A DNA stretch of 64,000 bases from positions 5,146,001 through 5,210,000 of the forward strand of contig NZ_CP047242.1 of NCBI RefSeq assembly GCF_009856605.1, in the 5' to 3' direction. Shown in pieces: positions 51,165-62,626 of this stretch. The notes under the pieces are model-generated. The model was not told where the DNA came from and ran no database searches. It worked only from the letters and a program-made list of their open reading frames with translations. The DNA comes from Trichormus variabilis 0441 (lineage in GTDB: Bacteria; Cyanobacteriota; Cyanobacteriia; Cyanobacteriales; Nostocaceae). Made by a program: the position numbers and the translations under genes. Position 1 is the stretch's first letter; each line of letters starts with the position of its first letter.

Positions 51165-51355
51165 AGGTAAAAAATAATCCACGAATTGCCAGGTAGTCTA
51201 CTTTACTTTTTTCTGCCATTTATCTGGAGTTAGACTCATGGGTAGTAGTTGTGTTTTATGGCTGTTGCCAGTACAACCTAGACACAACAAGACTTTTCAC
51301 CCAATCCCCAATCCCCAGTTCCCAGCTATACCATCACCAATTACCGCAGATATTA
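51165..51355. other. Spacer between convergent pyrR and prsW-like genes
   Basis: Contains CCCCAATCCCCA-type runs common in this genome's spacers. No hairpin of note was found. Confidence 0.35.
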
Positions 51356-52336
51356 TTAGAAATGGCGATCGCTAGATCCATGTCTTAAGTATAAATAAAT
51401 TAACCAAGCCAGGAGTCCGAAAGCTAAATTAGTTAAAAACCGGCTAATAATCAGCCAAAAAAAATCGGGTGAAAAAATCTGTGCTGGACTCAAGGGACTA
51501 ATAGCTCTAGCTAAAATAAATAACCCGAAAATAGCATTACCGCCCAGCATCAGGGCAAATAATACTAAACCCCTTTGCCAGTAACGATGGAGGGAAGTAT
51601 GACCAGATATTAAATGAACGGGACGCTGGGATGTAACTTGACGTAGTAATTGTTCCATACGCCAAAACATCCACACCAGTAACGGAAAGAAACCATAGCT
51701 GAGGAAACGTAGAGGTGGTGAATAACGCCAAGCACTAGAAAGTACATTGACGAGAGCGTGAAAAATCACCGAGTTAATCCCGGCTCGTACTAACAAATTT
51801 TTGTAGTGATTGAATCGCTCAGTTGCATGAAGATATTGCCCTAAGGCGTATCCCCAAGGAGCAGAAAACATCGCGTGTACTGGTGTGCCAATACTCCGGT
51901 CAAGAATGGTTGCTGTGCCATGATAAAGATAAATCCAGTTTTCTTCTGCTGTGAATCCTAACGCGGCCGCAATGGTAAAGAGAAAAATGCTACTAGATGG
52001 GAGATGATAACGACGTTGAAAATAATAGTTTGCCAATACTACAGTCAATAACTTGCAACCTTCCTCAATAGGGCCGATCGCTATCAGTTGACGTAAAGCG
52101 ATACCAAAAAGCGATCGCTGTATTCTTTGCCAGTTTAATACCCAGTTGGCGACAGAATCAAAAACATATTCTAAGCCCAAGGCCAGAAAACCGGATATTG
52201 CCCCCAACAGAAATAACCACAACAGCAGAGATAAAGGCGGGGCATGGGGTACACGATAATAGTAATACCCCAAAAATACTAATGGTGGAATCACCGCCCA
52301 CAGCAACAGGAATAAATCAGTCACGCACTTGAGCAA
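51356..52336 (-). CDS. PrsW family intramembrane metalloprotease
   Basis: 326 residues with about eight membrane helices. The PrsW metal and catalytic motifs are in order: GPIEEGCKLLTVV (Glu-Glu), GFTAEENWIYLYHG (second Glu pair) and the His residues in VHAMFSAPWGYALGQ and VIFHALVNVL. In Bacillus, PrsW cleaves an anti-sigma factor; the substrate here is unknown. The frame begins at a TTG (52336) or GTG (52324), both overlapping the 3' end of the upstream methyltransferase gene, so the two are translationally coupled. Confidence 0.88.
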   Translation of the reverse strand: MLKCVTDLFLLLWAVIPPLVFLGYYYYRVPHAPPLSLLLWLFLLGAISGFLALGLEYVFDSVANWVLNWQRIQRSLFGIALRQLIAIGPIEEGCKLLTVVLANYYFQRRYHLPSSSIFLFTIAAALGFTAEENWIYLYHGTATILDRSIGTPVHAMFSAPWGYALGQYLHATERFNHYKNLLVRAGINSVIFHALVNVLSSAWRYSPPLRFLSYGFFPLLVWMFWRMEQLLRQVTSQRPVHLISGHTSLHRYWQRGLVLFALMLGGNAIFGLFILARAISPLSPAQIFSPDFFWLIISRFLTNLAFGLLAWLIYLYLRHGSSDRHF

Positions 52337-53234
52337 TAACTGTGCGATGACGAGGGCTATTTTTAGTGATTGTCGGAGTTTGGAAACCAGCCTCTACTAA
52401 AGTCTGCTCAATATCCAAAGCGAAATATTGATCCATGTATGGTTCAGTGCTTTTGAGCAGTGTCAAAATGTAGGGCGGCATTTTCTTGTAAGCTTCTGCT
52501 TGCGGATTCATATCCATGATAGATATGTGACCACCAGGACGCAATATACGCCGCACCTCTGCGAAAATCTTTTGGGTTGCTAACTGGGGTAATTCATGGC
52601 AAATCAAGAAAAGCGAAACTAAATCAAAAGCTCTATCTGGTAATCCTGTAGACTCAGCTGTAGCATGAATCCAATTGATTTGAGCCTGACTTTGTTGGGC
52701 GCGATATTTAGCTACAGCCAAAAAATAAGGAGACAAATCCAAACCTGTAACTTGAGCATGAGGATAAGTTTCTTGTAGGGTAAATGTACTTAAACCCACG
52801 CTACAACCCAAGTCGAGGATGTCTCTCGGTTGAGGAACTCGGACTTTGAGAATGTCGTGATAACTTTGGCGCAGTTTTGCGTCACCGTCGGCTTTCCCAT
52901 CCTGCCAAATTCCTGCATGGACAGTACGCGCCGCAACTTCCAGTTCAAAAGCTGCTTGCCAACTTAAATCTCCTTCATCGTAGCCGTGGAATGAAGTCAG
53001 GTAGTAATCTGGGTAGGTGATTTGCGGATTTTGTACTTGAGCTAAATCTTCTGTCCAGTCACGGGCTTGTAATGTCTTGACTTCATTGATCCAAGGTACG
53101 CCAATTCTCTGGGCCCGTTTAATCATCATTTGCCTAGCTTGGTGCTTGGCGAGGTTGGCTAGAGGCTTAATGGCCAGTATGCCATTCACCAAGCGAGAAG
53201 CTATACCGGGAGCTTTGTTTACAGCAACAGTCAT
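52317..53234 (-). CDS. Class I SAM-dependent methyltransferase
   Basis: 305 residues. SAM-binding motif I is DILDLGCSVGLSTF, motif II is QVTGLDLSPYFLA, and VSLFLICHELP and ILRPGGHISIMDMNP follow. The N-terminal 120 residues (NKAPGIASRLVNGILAIKPLANLAKHQARQMMIKRA) are hydrophobic to basic and probably membrane-associated. The acceptor could be a quinone, sterol-like or lipid molecule; not determinable. It overlaps the PrsW-like gene by about 20 bp. Confidence 0.87.
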   Translation of the reverse strand: MTVAVNKAPGIASRLVNGILAIKPLANLAKHQARQMMIKRAQRIGVPWINEVKTLQARDWTEDLAQVQNPQITYPDYYLTSFHGYDEGDLSWQAAFELEVAARTVHAGIWQDGKADGDAKLRQSYHDILKVRVPQPRDILDLGCSVGLSTFTLQETYPHAQVTGLDLSPYFLAVAKYRAQQSQAQINWIHATAESTGLPDRAFDLVSLFLICHELPQLATQKIFAEVRRILRPGGHISIMDMNPQAEAYKKMPPYILTLLKSTEPYMDQYFALDIEQTLVEAGFQTPTITKNSPRHRTVIAQVRD

Positions 53235-53332
53235 AAGTCACTTTGCATTGAACAGCCTTTTTTACTTATGACATACTTGCGGGATGCAAATCTACTCAAC
53301 CAAGGTAAAACTTAAAAGTTGACATCACCGCC

Positions 53333-53365
53333 AGATACCCGACTTCTCTAAGAAGTCGGGTATCT
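53333..53365. terminator. 15-bp perfect hairpin after the DUF3352 gene
   Basis: AGATACCCGACTTCT at 53333-53347 and its exact complement at 53351-53365 with a CTA loop. It lies 7 bp past the 3' end of the minus-strand gene and no U-run follows. Confidence 0.6.
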
Positions 53366-53372
53366 TAAATCG

Positions 53373-55067
53373 CTACTTTGCTGTACTAGGTTTGAGGGCT
53401 AACAACATCTCCACTTGACTCAGGGATTTATTGGGGCTATTAGCAGTGATACCCAAACCACGAATGGAAGTGAGAACCGCGTTAGCTTCTGGAGGGATAG
53501 GTTGCTGTGTTTGGGTTGCAAAACGATTGAATAAGGTCATCGTTCTGTCCATATCTAAATAGAAGTAACCCCCGTTAGGCTTTTGTAAAGAACCTGCAAT
53601 GGCTTTAAAATTGTCGCTGTTGTCTAGGGTTTGACTCTTGGCGCTTGCCAAAGCTTCCGCAACAGGGCCGCCAACTGCTAAAAATACGGTATCTTGGTCC
53701 AACCAACCGTGGGCGAATAAAGCTCCTTGTTGGGGAATTTGCCATTCGGTAACGTCTTTACCACCAATATTTCTGGTAGTGATGTTGATTTGTTGGGTTT
53801 TAGCGAGAGTATCCAGCTTTGTCAAAGTGGCTTCTGCGGTTTTGCGATCGCTCGTATCAAATACCCACGCGCCACCAAAACCAATACTAGCTAATACACC
53901 TTGGTTCGAGGGAATTGCACCAAAAGCAAATTCTTGATCCATCCAGCCAAAAATGTCTTTATCCAGGTCGAGATTAACTAGTTTGGTCTGTGCGCGTACT
54001 TGTTCGAGCGCTTGCTTAAATTCTGGATAATCTTTCGATTGTTCAACAACTGTTGACCACCCTTTACTAATCCCTTGTCCACTGATGAGGGCAAAAGTCT
54101 CAGCCGGAAATTGGCCTAATATTTTCGATTCAGAGTTTTCATATTGGAATTTATTCAGTTGGGGATCTAAATTAGCGATCGCTTTTAATCGTAACCCTGC
54201 ATCATCCACCCCCACACCCGCAGCCATCGATTTTACTTGATCTAGTTGTTTCAAGGTTTGGGGATTTACCTGATTTCCTTGGGGACTTGCGGCTATCAGT
54301 TGTCTCACCATTCCCGGATAATCAGGAATGTAGACTTGAGCCAGGGAATTTTTTACATCCACACCCTTGCTGAGAATACTATTAGCTCCTTCTTTAGCCG
54401 CAAAGGATGGTTGACCTTTATAGGTATCTATAGCTTTTTCTACAATTGGTCTTTCTGGAGAAAACACTAAGTAGCTATTATTCAAAACAGCACTATATGT
54501 TGACGCTCCAGTCTCAGCCTGAGTTTGTGTAATTTTTTCACCTTTATAGTCAGTTTCCTGGGATTTGACCCCTTTTTGGGATTTTAATTTATTAGCAAAA
54601 TTTAACGCGCTCAGTTTATCTTTAATCCCAACTACCATTAAAATCTGTGGTTCCTGGCGTAGAGCGATCGGTGGATTTGCTCCAGGTGCAGGTTCATTAA
54701 ATTGAGCAGGTTTCGCTGCATTGGGAGGTAACACAGCCAGCATCACCCCACCAACCCAAGGTTTGATATCTTTTTCGTAGGAAATGTTGCCATCCTTCGA
54801 CATTTCTTTATTAAAATCTTCCAACCCCTTAGCGACTAACTTTTGTGCTTCAGGTGTGCCGAATTGTTGTAACTTTTCCCAGGCTTGTGGATCAGTGGTA
54901 ATGTAGGTAGCCATTAATGCTGTCGAAGGCACTAGTTTAGCGCTACCTAAAGCACCAGAACTATCCCCAGAAGGCCCTTTAAGATACATATAGGCAGCTA
55001 CACTTCCCGCTACGACTACAGCTGCGCCAACAACAGGAATTAGAAGTTTTGATTTAGTTTCTGGCAT
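53373..55067 (-). CDS. DUF3352 domain protein, membrane-anchored
   Basis: 564 residues. One N-terminal membrane helix (LLIPVVGAAVVVAGSVAAYMYL) leads into the DUF3352 domain, common in cyanobacteria, with LVPSTALMATYITTDPQAWEKLQQFG, GGVMLAVLPP and IFGWMDQEFAFGAIPSNQG. The protein would face the periplasm or thylakoid lumen. Function unknown. It has no Cys and no enzymatic motif that I recognise. Confidence 0.82.
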   Translation of the reverse strand: MPETKSKLLIPVVGAAVVVAGSVAAYMYLKGPSGDSSGALGSAKLVPSTALMATYITTDPQAWEKLQQFGTPEAQKLVAKGLEDFNKEMSKDGNISYEKDIKPWVGGVMLAVLPPNAAKPAQFNEPAPGANPPIALRQEPQILMVVGIKDKLSALNFANKLKSQKGVKSQETDYKGEKITQTQAETGASTYSAVLNNSYLVFSPERPIVEKAIDTYKGQPSFAAKEGANSILSKGVDVKNSLAQVYIPDYPGMVRQLIAASPQGNQVNPQTLKQLDQVKSMAAGVGVDDAGLRLKAIANLDPQLNKFQYENSESKILGQFPAETFALISGQGISKGWSTVVEQSKDYPEFKQALEQVRAQTKLVNLDLDKDIFGWMDQEFAFGAIPSNQGVLASIGFGGAWVFDTSDRKTAEATLTKLDTLAKTQQINITTRNIGGKDVTEWQIPQQGALFAHGWLDQDTVFLAVGGPVAEALASAKSQTLDNSDNFKAIAGSLQKPNGGYFYLDMDRTMTLFNRFATQTQQPIPPEANAVLTSIRGLGITANSPNKSLSQVEMLLALKPSTAK

Positions 55068-55581
55068 TGTTTAATCCTCTTTCGCTTAAATAGTCACTAA
55101 GGGTACTGTAGACCTTCCGGAATTGTTCCCAATTCATCAGCATTTTTTAGAATTTATGTGTAAAAATTAGCAATTTGCTAACAATAAGTAATTAAAGTGT
55201 CCAAAAAGTACTTCAAAAGTATCAAGCTCGAATCCGTAAATGATACAAAAAGAACCTAAGGAGGAAAGAATAACATTTTGGGCGTTGCCAAGTTACCCCG
55301 CAAATATACAACGGTAAAAAAGGAACTAAAGGCCGTTTATGAAGTTAAGATGAGATTAACCATAAATAATCACAGGTATTTAAGTATCGATCGCCTTTAT
55401 AAACTTATGTAACGGTTTTTGTAACTCTCCCCCGATAGTTGGTTGCTGTGCCATACTAGAAAGTGAGAGTTAATTCGGCGACCGCGTTTGTTTTTAGTAT
55501 TGACGGGCTTTTCCTTTTGGTATTTACAGACTTTTCTCCGAAACCTAAATCTCTACGTACCTATGATTTCGGAGACAATCT
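55068..55581. other. Long leader and spacer upstream of the RRM gene
   Basis: About 510 bp without a gene. Its last 80 bp form a probable 5' untranslated leader with pyrimidine-rich GTTTGTTTTTAG and a hairpin that covers the ribosome site (55535-55575). This agrees with the long regulated leaders of cyanobacterial rbp genes. Confidence 0.5.
55535..55575 (+). promoter_or_regulatory. Leader hairpin sequestering the ribosome site of the RRM gene
   Basis: TCTCCGAAA at 55535-55543 is exactly complementary to TTTCGGAGA at 55567-55575. The second arm contains the GGAGA Shine-Dalgarno element, which ends 6 bp before the ATG at 55582. Pairing would hide the ribosome site. Confidence 0.6.
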
Positions 55582-55893
55582 ATGTCAGTTTATGTAGGCA
55601 ATCTTTCTTACGACGTTACAGAAGATAGTTTGAATGCGGTTTTTGCAGAATATGGTTCTGTAAAACGTGTTCAGCTACCTACTGATCGTGAAACAGGCCG
55701 GATGCGCGGCTTTGGTTTTGTGGAAATGGGTTCAGATGCTGAAGAAACAGCAGCCATTGAAGCACTTGATGGTGCTGAGTGGATGGGACGTGACCTCAAA
55801 GTGAACAAGGCTAAACCAAAAGAAGATAGAGGTTCTTTTGGTGGTGGTAATCGTGGTGGCTATGGTGGCGGCGGTGGACGCAATCGCTACTAA
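55582..55893 (+). CDS. Glycine-rich RRM RNA-binding protein (Rbp family)
   Basis: 103 residues. One RNA-recognition motif has RNP2 VYVGNL at residues 3-8 and RNP1 RGFGFVEM at 42-49. The tail RGSFGGGNRGGYGGGGGRNRY is glycine- and arginine-rich. This is the cyanobacterial Rbp family, of which several members are induced by cold. They bind single-stranded RNA and help target or stabilise transcripts. The gene has a long leader with a ribosome-site hairpin, suggesting post-transcriptional control. Which member of the rbpA-rbpG set it is cannot be stated. Confidence 0.93.
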   Translation: MSVYVGNLSYDVTEDSLNAVFAEYGSVKRVQLPTDRETGRMRGFGFVEMGSDAEETAAIEALDGAEWMGRDLKVNKAKPKEDRGSFGGGNRGGYGGGGGRNRY

Positions 55894-56006
55894 GCTTGAT
55901 TGATGTGATGCTTGAAGCTTAACACATTGATTTAGCACATTCATTGCAATTAATAATGGCTCAGGCAGAAATGCTTGAGCTTTCTTATTGGGAATTTTGA
56001 ATTAAT

Positions 56007-56876
56007 TTAAGCTTCCTTTTCTAAAATATACTTAGCTTTTAAAAGTTCTTGCCGATGTTCTTCACTAACTGTAGGATACTTAAGATTCAGCTGCTTTAAC
56101 TTAGCACAGATAATATCAGCCACTACAAGACGTGTAAACCATTTGCGATCGGCTGGGACGATATACCAAGGGGCCCAGTCAGTACTCGTATGCTGAAAAA
56201 CCTCTTCATAAGCCTGCATATAATCATCCCAGAAGGCCCTTTCCCGCACATCATTTACAGAAAACTTCCAATTCTTTTCTGGATATTTAATTCGTTCTAA
56301 AAACCGCCTTTTTTGCTCAGATTTGGAAACATTCAAAAAGAATTTAAGAATGATCACTCCATTATTGACTAAATATTTTTCAAAATTATTAATTTCCTCA
56401 AAACGCTGTTTCCATATCTGATTCTCTTTGTGATTATGAGGAAGTTGTTGCTTGTTCAGAATTTCTGGATGTACCCGAACTACTAGTAATTCCTCATAAT
56501 AAGAACGGTTGAATATGCCAATTCGTCCCCGTTCTGGTAGCGATTTCGATGAACGCCACAGATAATCATGATCTAATTCTTCATCACTAGGAGCTTTAAA
56601 ACTAAATACCTGAAACCCCTGGGGATTCACACCAGACATTACGTGTTTAATTGTACTATCTTTACCAGCTGCATCCATTGCTTGAAAGATAATCAACACA
56701 GCATAGGTATTTTGAGCATAGAGAATATCTTGATACTGAGCTAATTGTTGAATATTTGCCTGTAATTTTTGGGCTGCTTCAGCTTTTTCGTGATATCCGT
56801 CTTGATAAGCAGGATCATAATCCTTTCGCAGAGAAATTTTTGACCCTGGGGTGACAATAAAAGCATCCTGATTCAT
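56007..56876 (-). CDS. ppk2: Polyphosphate kinase 2 family protein
   Basis: 289 residues from the ATG at 56876. Walker A-type [15 protein letters not shown], the lid and Walker B-type segments [21 protein letters not shown] and [19 protein letters not shown], and [23 protein letters not shown] identify a PPK2. It phosphorylates nucleoside mono- or diphosphates with polyphosphate, or the reverse. The class (I, II or III) is not certain; a single-domain protein of this size is usually class I or III. Confidence 0.92.
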   Translation of the reverse strand: MNQDAFIVTPGSKISLRKDYDPAYQDGYHEKAEAAQKLQANIQQLAQYQDILYAQNTYAVLIIFQAMDAAGKDSTIKHVMSGVNPQGFQVFSFKAPSDEELDHDYLWRSSKSLPERGRIGIFNRSYYEELLVVRVHPEILNKQQLPHNHKENQIWKQRFEEINNFEKYLVNNGVIILKFFLNVSKSEQKRRFLERIKYPEKNWKFSVNDVRERAFWDDYMQAYEEVFQHTSTDWAPWYIVPADRKWFTRLVVADIICAKLKQLNLKYPTVSEEHRQELLKAKYILEKEA

Positions 56877-56948
56877 CAAAATCAAGTTACCAATCTAAAT
56901 TATCTTTGTTATGTAATATCAAAGACAGCAATTACTCTGATACTTTTC

Positions 56949-57431
56949 TTATTTCTTAACTTTTTGTCCTTCATGGTGAGGACGCATTGCTTCTCGACCT
57001 AGAAGAAACATCCCCGCTATACCCAAGCTGACAAACCAAATGTATTGATACCAGTATTGCCGAATCTGCTCAACAGTGTTTAGTTCTGGGTGCAAAGTAT
57101 TCAAATAAAGTACCAGTACTAGTACTATCAACGCACCAAAACCTACGAAACTTAACCCAATAAAAATCCTGGCAGGTCGCAATTCAAAATCGCTAATTTC
57201 TTCTAAATCAATTTCTGCCAGTTCCTTTAAAGATTCGTCTGCAACTGTAGATGCTACTTGCAAACCATTACCCAGTTTTGGAGGTAATAGTGGAGCCAGG
57301 GTAGCAACAGTAGGGCGACGCAGTAAAGCCTCTGTACTGCACAAAATTTCTAATGGCTTACGAATTGTATCCGATCGCGCAAATTCTACATTATCAGGAG
57401 TTGGGGCGGTGGCTTTGTTTTCAAAATCCAT
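56949..57431 (-). CDS. Small membrane protein of unknown function
   Basis: 160 residues from the ATG at 57431; a TTG at 57446 would add five. A soluble N-terminal half with Pro/Thr-rich and helical parts (PTVATLAPLLPPKLGNGLQVASTVADESLKEL) precedes two membrane helices, IFIGLSFVGFGALIVLVLVLYL and YIWFVSLGIAGMFLLG. The protein ends in a basic tail. I do not recognise a family. It lies upstream of ppk2 in transcription with a 72-bp gap and may share its transcript. Confidence 0.68.
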   Translation of the reverse strand: MDFENKATAPTPDNVEFARSDTIRKPLEILCSTEALLRRPTVATLAPLLPPKLGNGLQVASTVADESLKELAEIDLEEISDFELRPARIFIGLSFVGFGALIVLVLVLYLNTLHPELNTVEQIRQYWYQYIWFVSLGIAGMFLLGREAMRPHHEGQKVKK

Positions 57432-57667
57432 ATCACGCCTAAACAAGTAACAGGATTATCAATAGCCTAACTAATTAACTAGGTTGAATGCAAATGTTTA
57501 TTCCGTCCATTACCCTATGTGGATATTCTCATGCGGCGCTTAGTTTTATGAAGACTTTTCTGGAATATCTCAGGCTTATTTAGTAGTCATTGTTGCAAAT
57601 TTTAGCGATCGCCACCTATTTCCAAGGTTAGCGCTAGGATGGCTATGTATTTTTAAACGGTATAAAT

Positions 57668-59356
57668 ATGGCGCAAACTTTTTACGTAAATCCAGCTACA
57701 GGCAATGATGCAAATCCTGGTAGCCAAACAGCTCCACTCAAGACGATTACCCAAGCCCTCAAAGTTGCCTCTCCTGATACAACTATTCAACTGGCAAACG
57801 GTAGTTACAATGCTGCAAGTGGTGAAGTTTTTCCTCTCACAATCCCCTCTAGCGTCAAAGTGGTAGGTAACGAAACCAGCAAAGGCAGCAATATTTTAAT
57901 AGAAGGTAGTGGAAACTACCTCAGCCGTACTTTTGCGGGACAAAATGTCACTTTTGTACTTCTGAACAACGCCGAACTGCGAGGCGTAACTGTCACAAAT
58001 CCGGCTAGTCGTGGCAGTGGTGCTTGGATAGAATCAACTACACCTACCGTTGCTAATTCCACCTTCATCAACTGCAAACGTGAGGGAGTGTTTGCTACAG
58101 GTGATGCCAACCCAGTAATTATTGGTAATGTATTTACAGAGAATGCCGCTAATGGAATAGCGATCGCTAAAAACTCCAAAGGACAAATTCAAGGTAATAT
58201 CTGCTTTAAAACTGGCTTTGGCATCGCAGTCAGCGATACCGCATCACCCACGCTGATAGATAACAAGATTTACGAAAATCGTTCAGGGATAGTGGTTTCT
58301 GGTACTTCCCGTCCCATATTGCGTAATAATCTCGTTGAAAATAATACTGATGATGGTTTGACAGTCATTGGTAATGCCATACCGGATATTGGTAATACCA
58401 GTAACCCTGGAGGTAATATCCTACGCAATAACGCCAAATTTGATTTGCAAAATGCTAGTTCCAATAAGTTGATTTCTACAGGTAATCAAATAGACACAAC
58501 TAAAGTCTCAGGCAATGTAGAGTTCATAGTCAGTCAGGTTCCAACACCAACACCAACCCCGACACCAACCCCGACACCAACACCAACCCCGACACCAACA
58601 CCAACCCCGACACCAACACCAACTCCAATCCCAACCCCAACCCCAACACCAACCCCGACACCAATCCCAACACCAACCCCAACTCCAACACCAACCCCGA
58701 CACCAACCCCAACCCCGACACCAACCCCAACTCCAACCCCAACTCCAATCCCAACTCCAACACCCAAACCTATAAATTTAAAAGATATTGGTAATCATTG
58801 GGCAGCACCATTTATTCGAGAGTTAGTACAACAAGGTATAGTGAGTGGTTTTCCTGATGGCACGTTTAAACCAGATGCGACAATGACAAGGGCGCAATAT
58901 GCAGCCTTGTTAGTCAAAGCCTTCAACCCATCACCAAATCGGGCTGTAATTAGATTTAAAGATGTAGCAGATAACTTCTGGGCATTTAAAGTAATCCAGC
59001 AGGCCTATCAAGGTCTATTTCTTGCTGGTTTTCCTGATAACACCTTCCGTCCCAACGACAACATTCAACGAGTACAAGTGGTAGTCTCATTAGTAAATGG
59101 ACTAGGACTTGGCTTATCTAATAACGTTGCAAATACCATCAGAGCATTTGATGATCAAGCTAAAATTCCTGACTATGCCAAAGACGAAGTAGCAAAAGCT
59201 ATAGAAAAAGGCATAATTGTTAATTACCCAAACATCAAACAACTCAACCCCACCCGCGACGCTACACGCGCAGAGGTAGTGGCGATAGTTTATCAGGCTT
59301 TAGTGGATGCTGATCGTGTAGCGGCGATTAACTCGCCTTATATCGTAAATGGTTAG
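57668..59356 (+). CDS. Surface-type protein: beta-helix, Pro-Thr linker and three SLH domains
   Basis: 562 residues. Residues 1-285 form a DUF1565/right-handed beta-helix domain ([56 protein letters not shown]), seen in carbohydrate-active or surface proteins. Residues about 291-367 are a Pro-Thr dipeptide linker, broken by a few Ile and Lys. Three S-layer homology domains follow (about 372-425, 433-485 and 495-550), which bind cell-wall polymer or peptidoglycan. No signal peptide is present, and an in-frame TAG lies 33 bp upstream, so the export route is unclear. Confidence 0.85.
   Translation: MAQTFYVNPATGNDANPGSQTAPLKTITQALKVASPDTTIQLANGSYNAASGEVFPLTIPSSVKVVGNETSKGSNILIEGSGNYLSRTFAGQNVTFVLLNNAELRGVTVTNPASRGSGAWIESTTPTVANSTFINCKREGVFATGDANPVIIGNVFTENAANGIAIAKNSKGQIQGNICFKTGFGIAVSDTASPTLIDNKIYENRSGIVVSGTSRPILRNNLVENNTDDGLTVIGNAIPDIGNTSNPGGNILRNNAKFDLQNASSNKLISTGNQIDTTKVSGNVEFIVSQVPTPTPTPTPTPTPTPTPTPTPTPTPTPTPIPTPTPTPTPTPIPTPTPTPTPTPTPTPTPTPTPTPTPTPIPTPTPKPINLKDIGNHWAAPFIRELVQQGIVSGFPDGTFKPDATMTRAQYAALLVKAFNPSPNRAVIRFKDVADNFWAFKVIQQAYQGLFLAGFPDNTFRPNDNIQRVQVVVSLVNGLGLGLSNNVANTIRAFDDQAKIPDYAKDEVAKAIEKGIIVNYPNIKQLNPTRDATRAEVVAIVYQALVDADRVAAINSPYIVNG
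58541..58768 (+). repeat. Low-complexity CCAACACC/CCGACACC repeat encoding the Pro-Thr linker
   Basis: Imperfect 6- to 14-bp tandem units of CCAACN/CCGACA. Codon third positions vary, so the repeat is maintained at protein as well as DNA level. Frames on the other strand (Gly-Val or Leu-Gly) are not genes. Confidence 0.9.
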
Positions 59357-59459
59357 TTTGTAAGTTGATTTCTAAGGTTGGGCTTCTCAGCTTGTTTTTA
59401 TCTAGTCAGAATCCCAACCCTTCTTATCGAAATTGGAATTATGGCGATCGCCCCAATAA

Positions 59460-60323
59460 TTATTCAATCTTCATACTCAAGTCCAACCACTTTGACTGAG
59501 TAATCGGCGCACTACTAGAAATATAATCAACACCAGTCTCAGCCACAGCGCGAATAGTTTCCAAGGTTACATTCCCAGAAGCCTCAATTTTCACACCATT
59601 ATCCTGCTGACGAATCAACTGCACCGCCTGACGCATCAAATCCACAGGCATATTGTCCAGCATAATAATGTCAGCTTTATATTCCAAAGCCTCTTTTACC
59701 TGCTCAATAGTTTCCGTCTCTACTTCTATGGTTAACGTATAAGGAATCTGAGCGCGGATACGGGTAATAGCTTCACCAATTCCTCCAGCCGCCGCAATAT
59801 GGTTGTCTTTAATCATCACCGCATCATCCAAACCCATCCGATGATTAGTCGCCCCACCCACAGCAGTCGCGTACTTTTCTAAAAGTCTTAGTCCCGGTGT
59901 AGTTTTGCGCGTATCGACTAAGCGGGCAGGTAAATCTGCAATTTTTTCTACATATGTATTGGTTAGCGTTGCAATGCCACTCAATCCCATAGCCAAGTTA
60001 AGAGCCACCCGTTCCCCCATCAACAAGGCATCCAGCGAACCATGAATTTCTGCCACAACCTGTCCCGGTTTACAGAACGCACCTTCATCAATAGTAGTTA
60101 CAAAGCTAACTTTTTCATTTAAAAGCTGAAATACTCTTGCTGCAACTGGTAAGCCAGCTATTACCCCTGGTGCTTTCGCTATCCACTTCGCTGATCCTAA
60201 AGTAACATCTGCGGCTAACAGACCATTCGTAGTGCGATCGCCCCTACCAACATCCTCCAACAACCACCCACGCAATAACGGATCTAACACCAGCCAAGGC
60301 GGCAAAACACCAGCTTTACTCAC
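59460..60323 (-). CDS. nadC: Nicotinate-nucleotide pyrophosphorylase (quinolinate phosphoribosyltransferase)
   Basis: 287 residues. It condenses quinolinate with PRPP to nicotinate mononucleotide in NAD synthesis. Visible motifs are LLEDVGRGDRTT near the N-terminus, RVALNLAMGLSGIATLT, DTRKTTPGLRLLEKYA, GGATNHRMGLDDAVMIKDNHI and the C-terminal IEASGNVTLETIRAVAETGVDYIS. The start is GTG at 60323. It converges on the SLH gene and diverges from the rRNA operon. Confidence 0.95.
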   Translation of the reverse strand: MSKAGVLPPWLVLDPLLRGWLLEDVGRGDRTTNGLLAADVTLGSAKWIAKAPGVIAGLPVAARVFQLLNEKVSFVTTIDEGAFCKPGQVVAEIHGSLDALLMGERVALNLAMGLSGIATLTNTYVEKIADLPARLVDTRKTTPGLRLLEKYATAVGGATNHRMGLDDAVMIKDNHIAAAGGIGEAITRIRAQIPYTLTIEVETETIEQVKEALEYKADIIMLDNMPVDLMRQAVQLIRQQDNGVKIEASGNVTLETIRAVAETGVDYISSSAPITQSKWLDLSMKIE

Positions 60324-60433
60324 GACTCTATTACTTTACTAACAACTTTCAGGAATACTATAGCCTAAAATCCCCACCCCATAAGCTTTGTAGCGACAGC
60401 AAATAAAAGGCGAAAAAATTTTCGAGAAAAGAG

Positions 60434-60462
60434 TTGACAAGGGAGAGTAGGTTGGATATATT
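60434..60462 (+). promoter_or_regulatory. rRNA operon promoter
   Basis: TTGACA at 60434-60439, 17 bp, TATATT at 60457-60462, giving a start near 60469. It lies about 165 bp upstream of the 16S gene. The leader holds a GGCGC...GCGCC hairpin (60482-60497) and GAACCTTGAAAA at 60514-60525. Confidence 0.75.
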
Positions 60463-60513
60463 GGATAAGTGCCTGAGAGAGGGGCGCGACGAAGCGCCGC
60501 TCGGAGGGTGTCC

Positions 60514-60525
60514 GAACCTTGAAAA
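60514..60525 (+). promoter_or_regulatory. Leader copy of a shared rrn motif (boxA-like or processing signal)
   Basis: GAACCTTGAAAA occurs here and again at 62541-62552 before the 23S gene. Matching elements before both large rRNAs are expected for antitermination or RNase III processing stems. Confidence 0.45.
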
Positions 60526-60634
60526 TATTATAGTTTGAAAGCTAGTATACGACAATAGCCTGCGTCAAGAAAATAAAAAACACCAGGCTGAGGTGGATAA
60601 AGAGCAGTCAAAATGAGCTAAAAACAAACGATTC

Positions 60635-62123
<1,489 letters not shown>

Positions 62124-62241
62124 TAGGGAGACCTACCCAACTGAGAATCGAAAGCACAGAGCAAATAGATGAACAGATGGTCTACTCTAGGTCGGTCGCA
62201 GATAGTGTCGAAGCTTTCAAACTATGATTTGGTTCGATAAT

Positions 62242-62315
<74 letters not shown>

Positions 62316-62323
62316 CCTGAAGC

Positions 62324-62383
62324 AAGTCAAAAGTCAAAAGTCAAAAGCAATAAACTAATTAATTTTGAATTTTGAATTTTGAA
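62324..62383 (+). repeat. Heptamer repeats between the two spacer tRNAs
   Basis: AAGTCAA x3 at 62324-62344 and TTTTGAA x3 at 62363-62383. These short tandem repeats are inside the transcribed rRNA spacer. Confidence 0.8.
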
Positions 62384-62392
62384 TTGTGTTGG

Positions 62393-62465
62393 GGGGGTTT
62401 AGCTCAGTTGGTAGAGCGCCTGCTTTGCAAGCAGGATGTCAGCGGTTCGAGTCCGCTAACCTCCA
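62393..62465 (+). tRNA. tRNA-Ala (TGC anticodon)
   Basis: 73 nt, acceptor GGGGGTT/AACCTCC with one G-U pair, D-arm AGCTCAGTTGGTAGAGC, anticodon stem-loop CTGCTTTGCAAGCAG. CCA is not encoded. Confidence 0.97.
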
Positions 62466-62626
62466 CATGAAAAAGCGAAAAGCCAGAAAGGAAGAATTCA
62501 GCAACTAACGGAAGTTAGACTGCTGGGTAAAACCTAGCCAGAACCTTGAAAACTGCATAAAAACGCGATTAGATTAGCAGGCAGACACAGACAAACTGTG
62601 AATGCAGGATAAGCCAATGAAAAAGT

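Noticed and set aside
58530..58767. Long minus-strand frames of Gly-Val or Leu-Gly repeats
   Set aside because: They are the antisense of the Pro-Thr linker of the SLH protein and have repeat-only composition.
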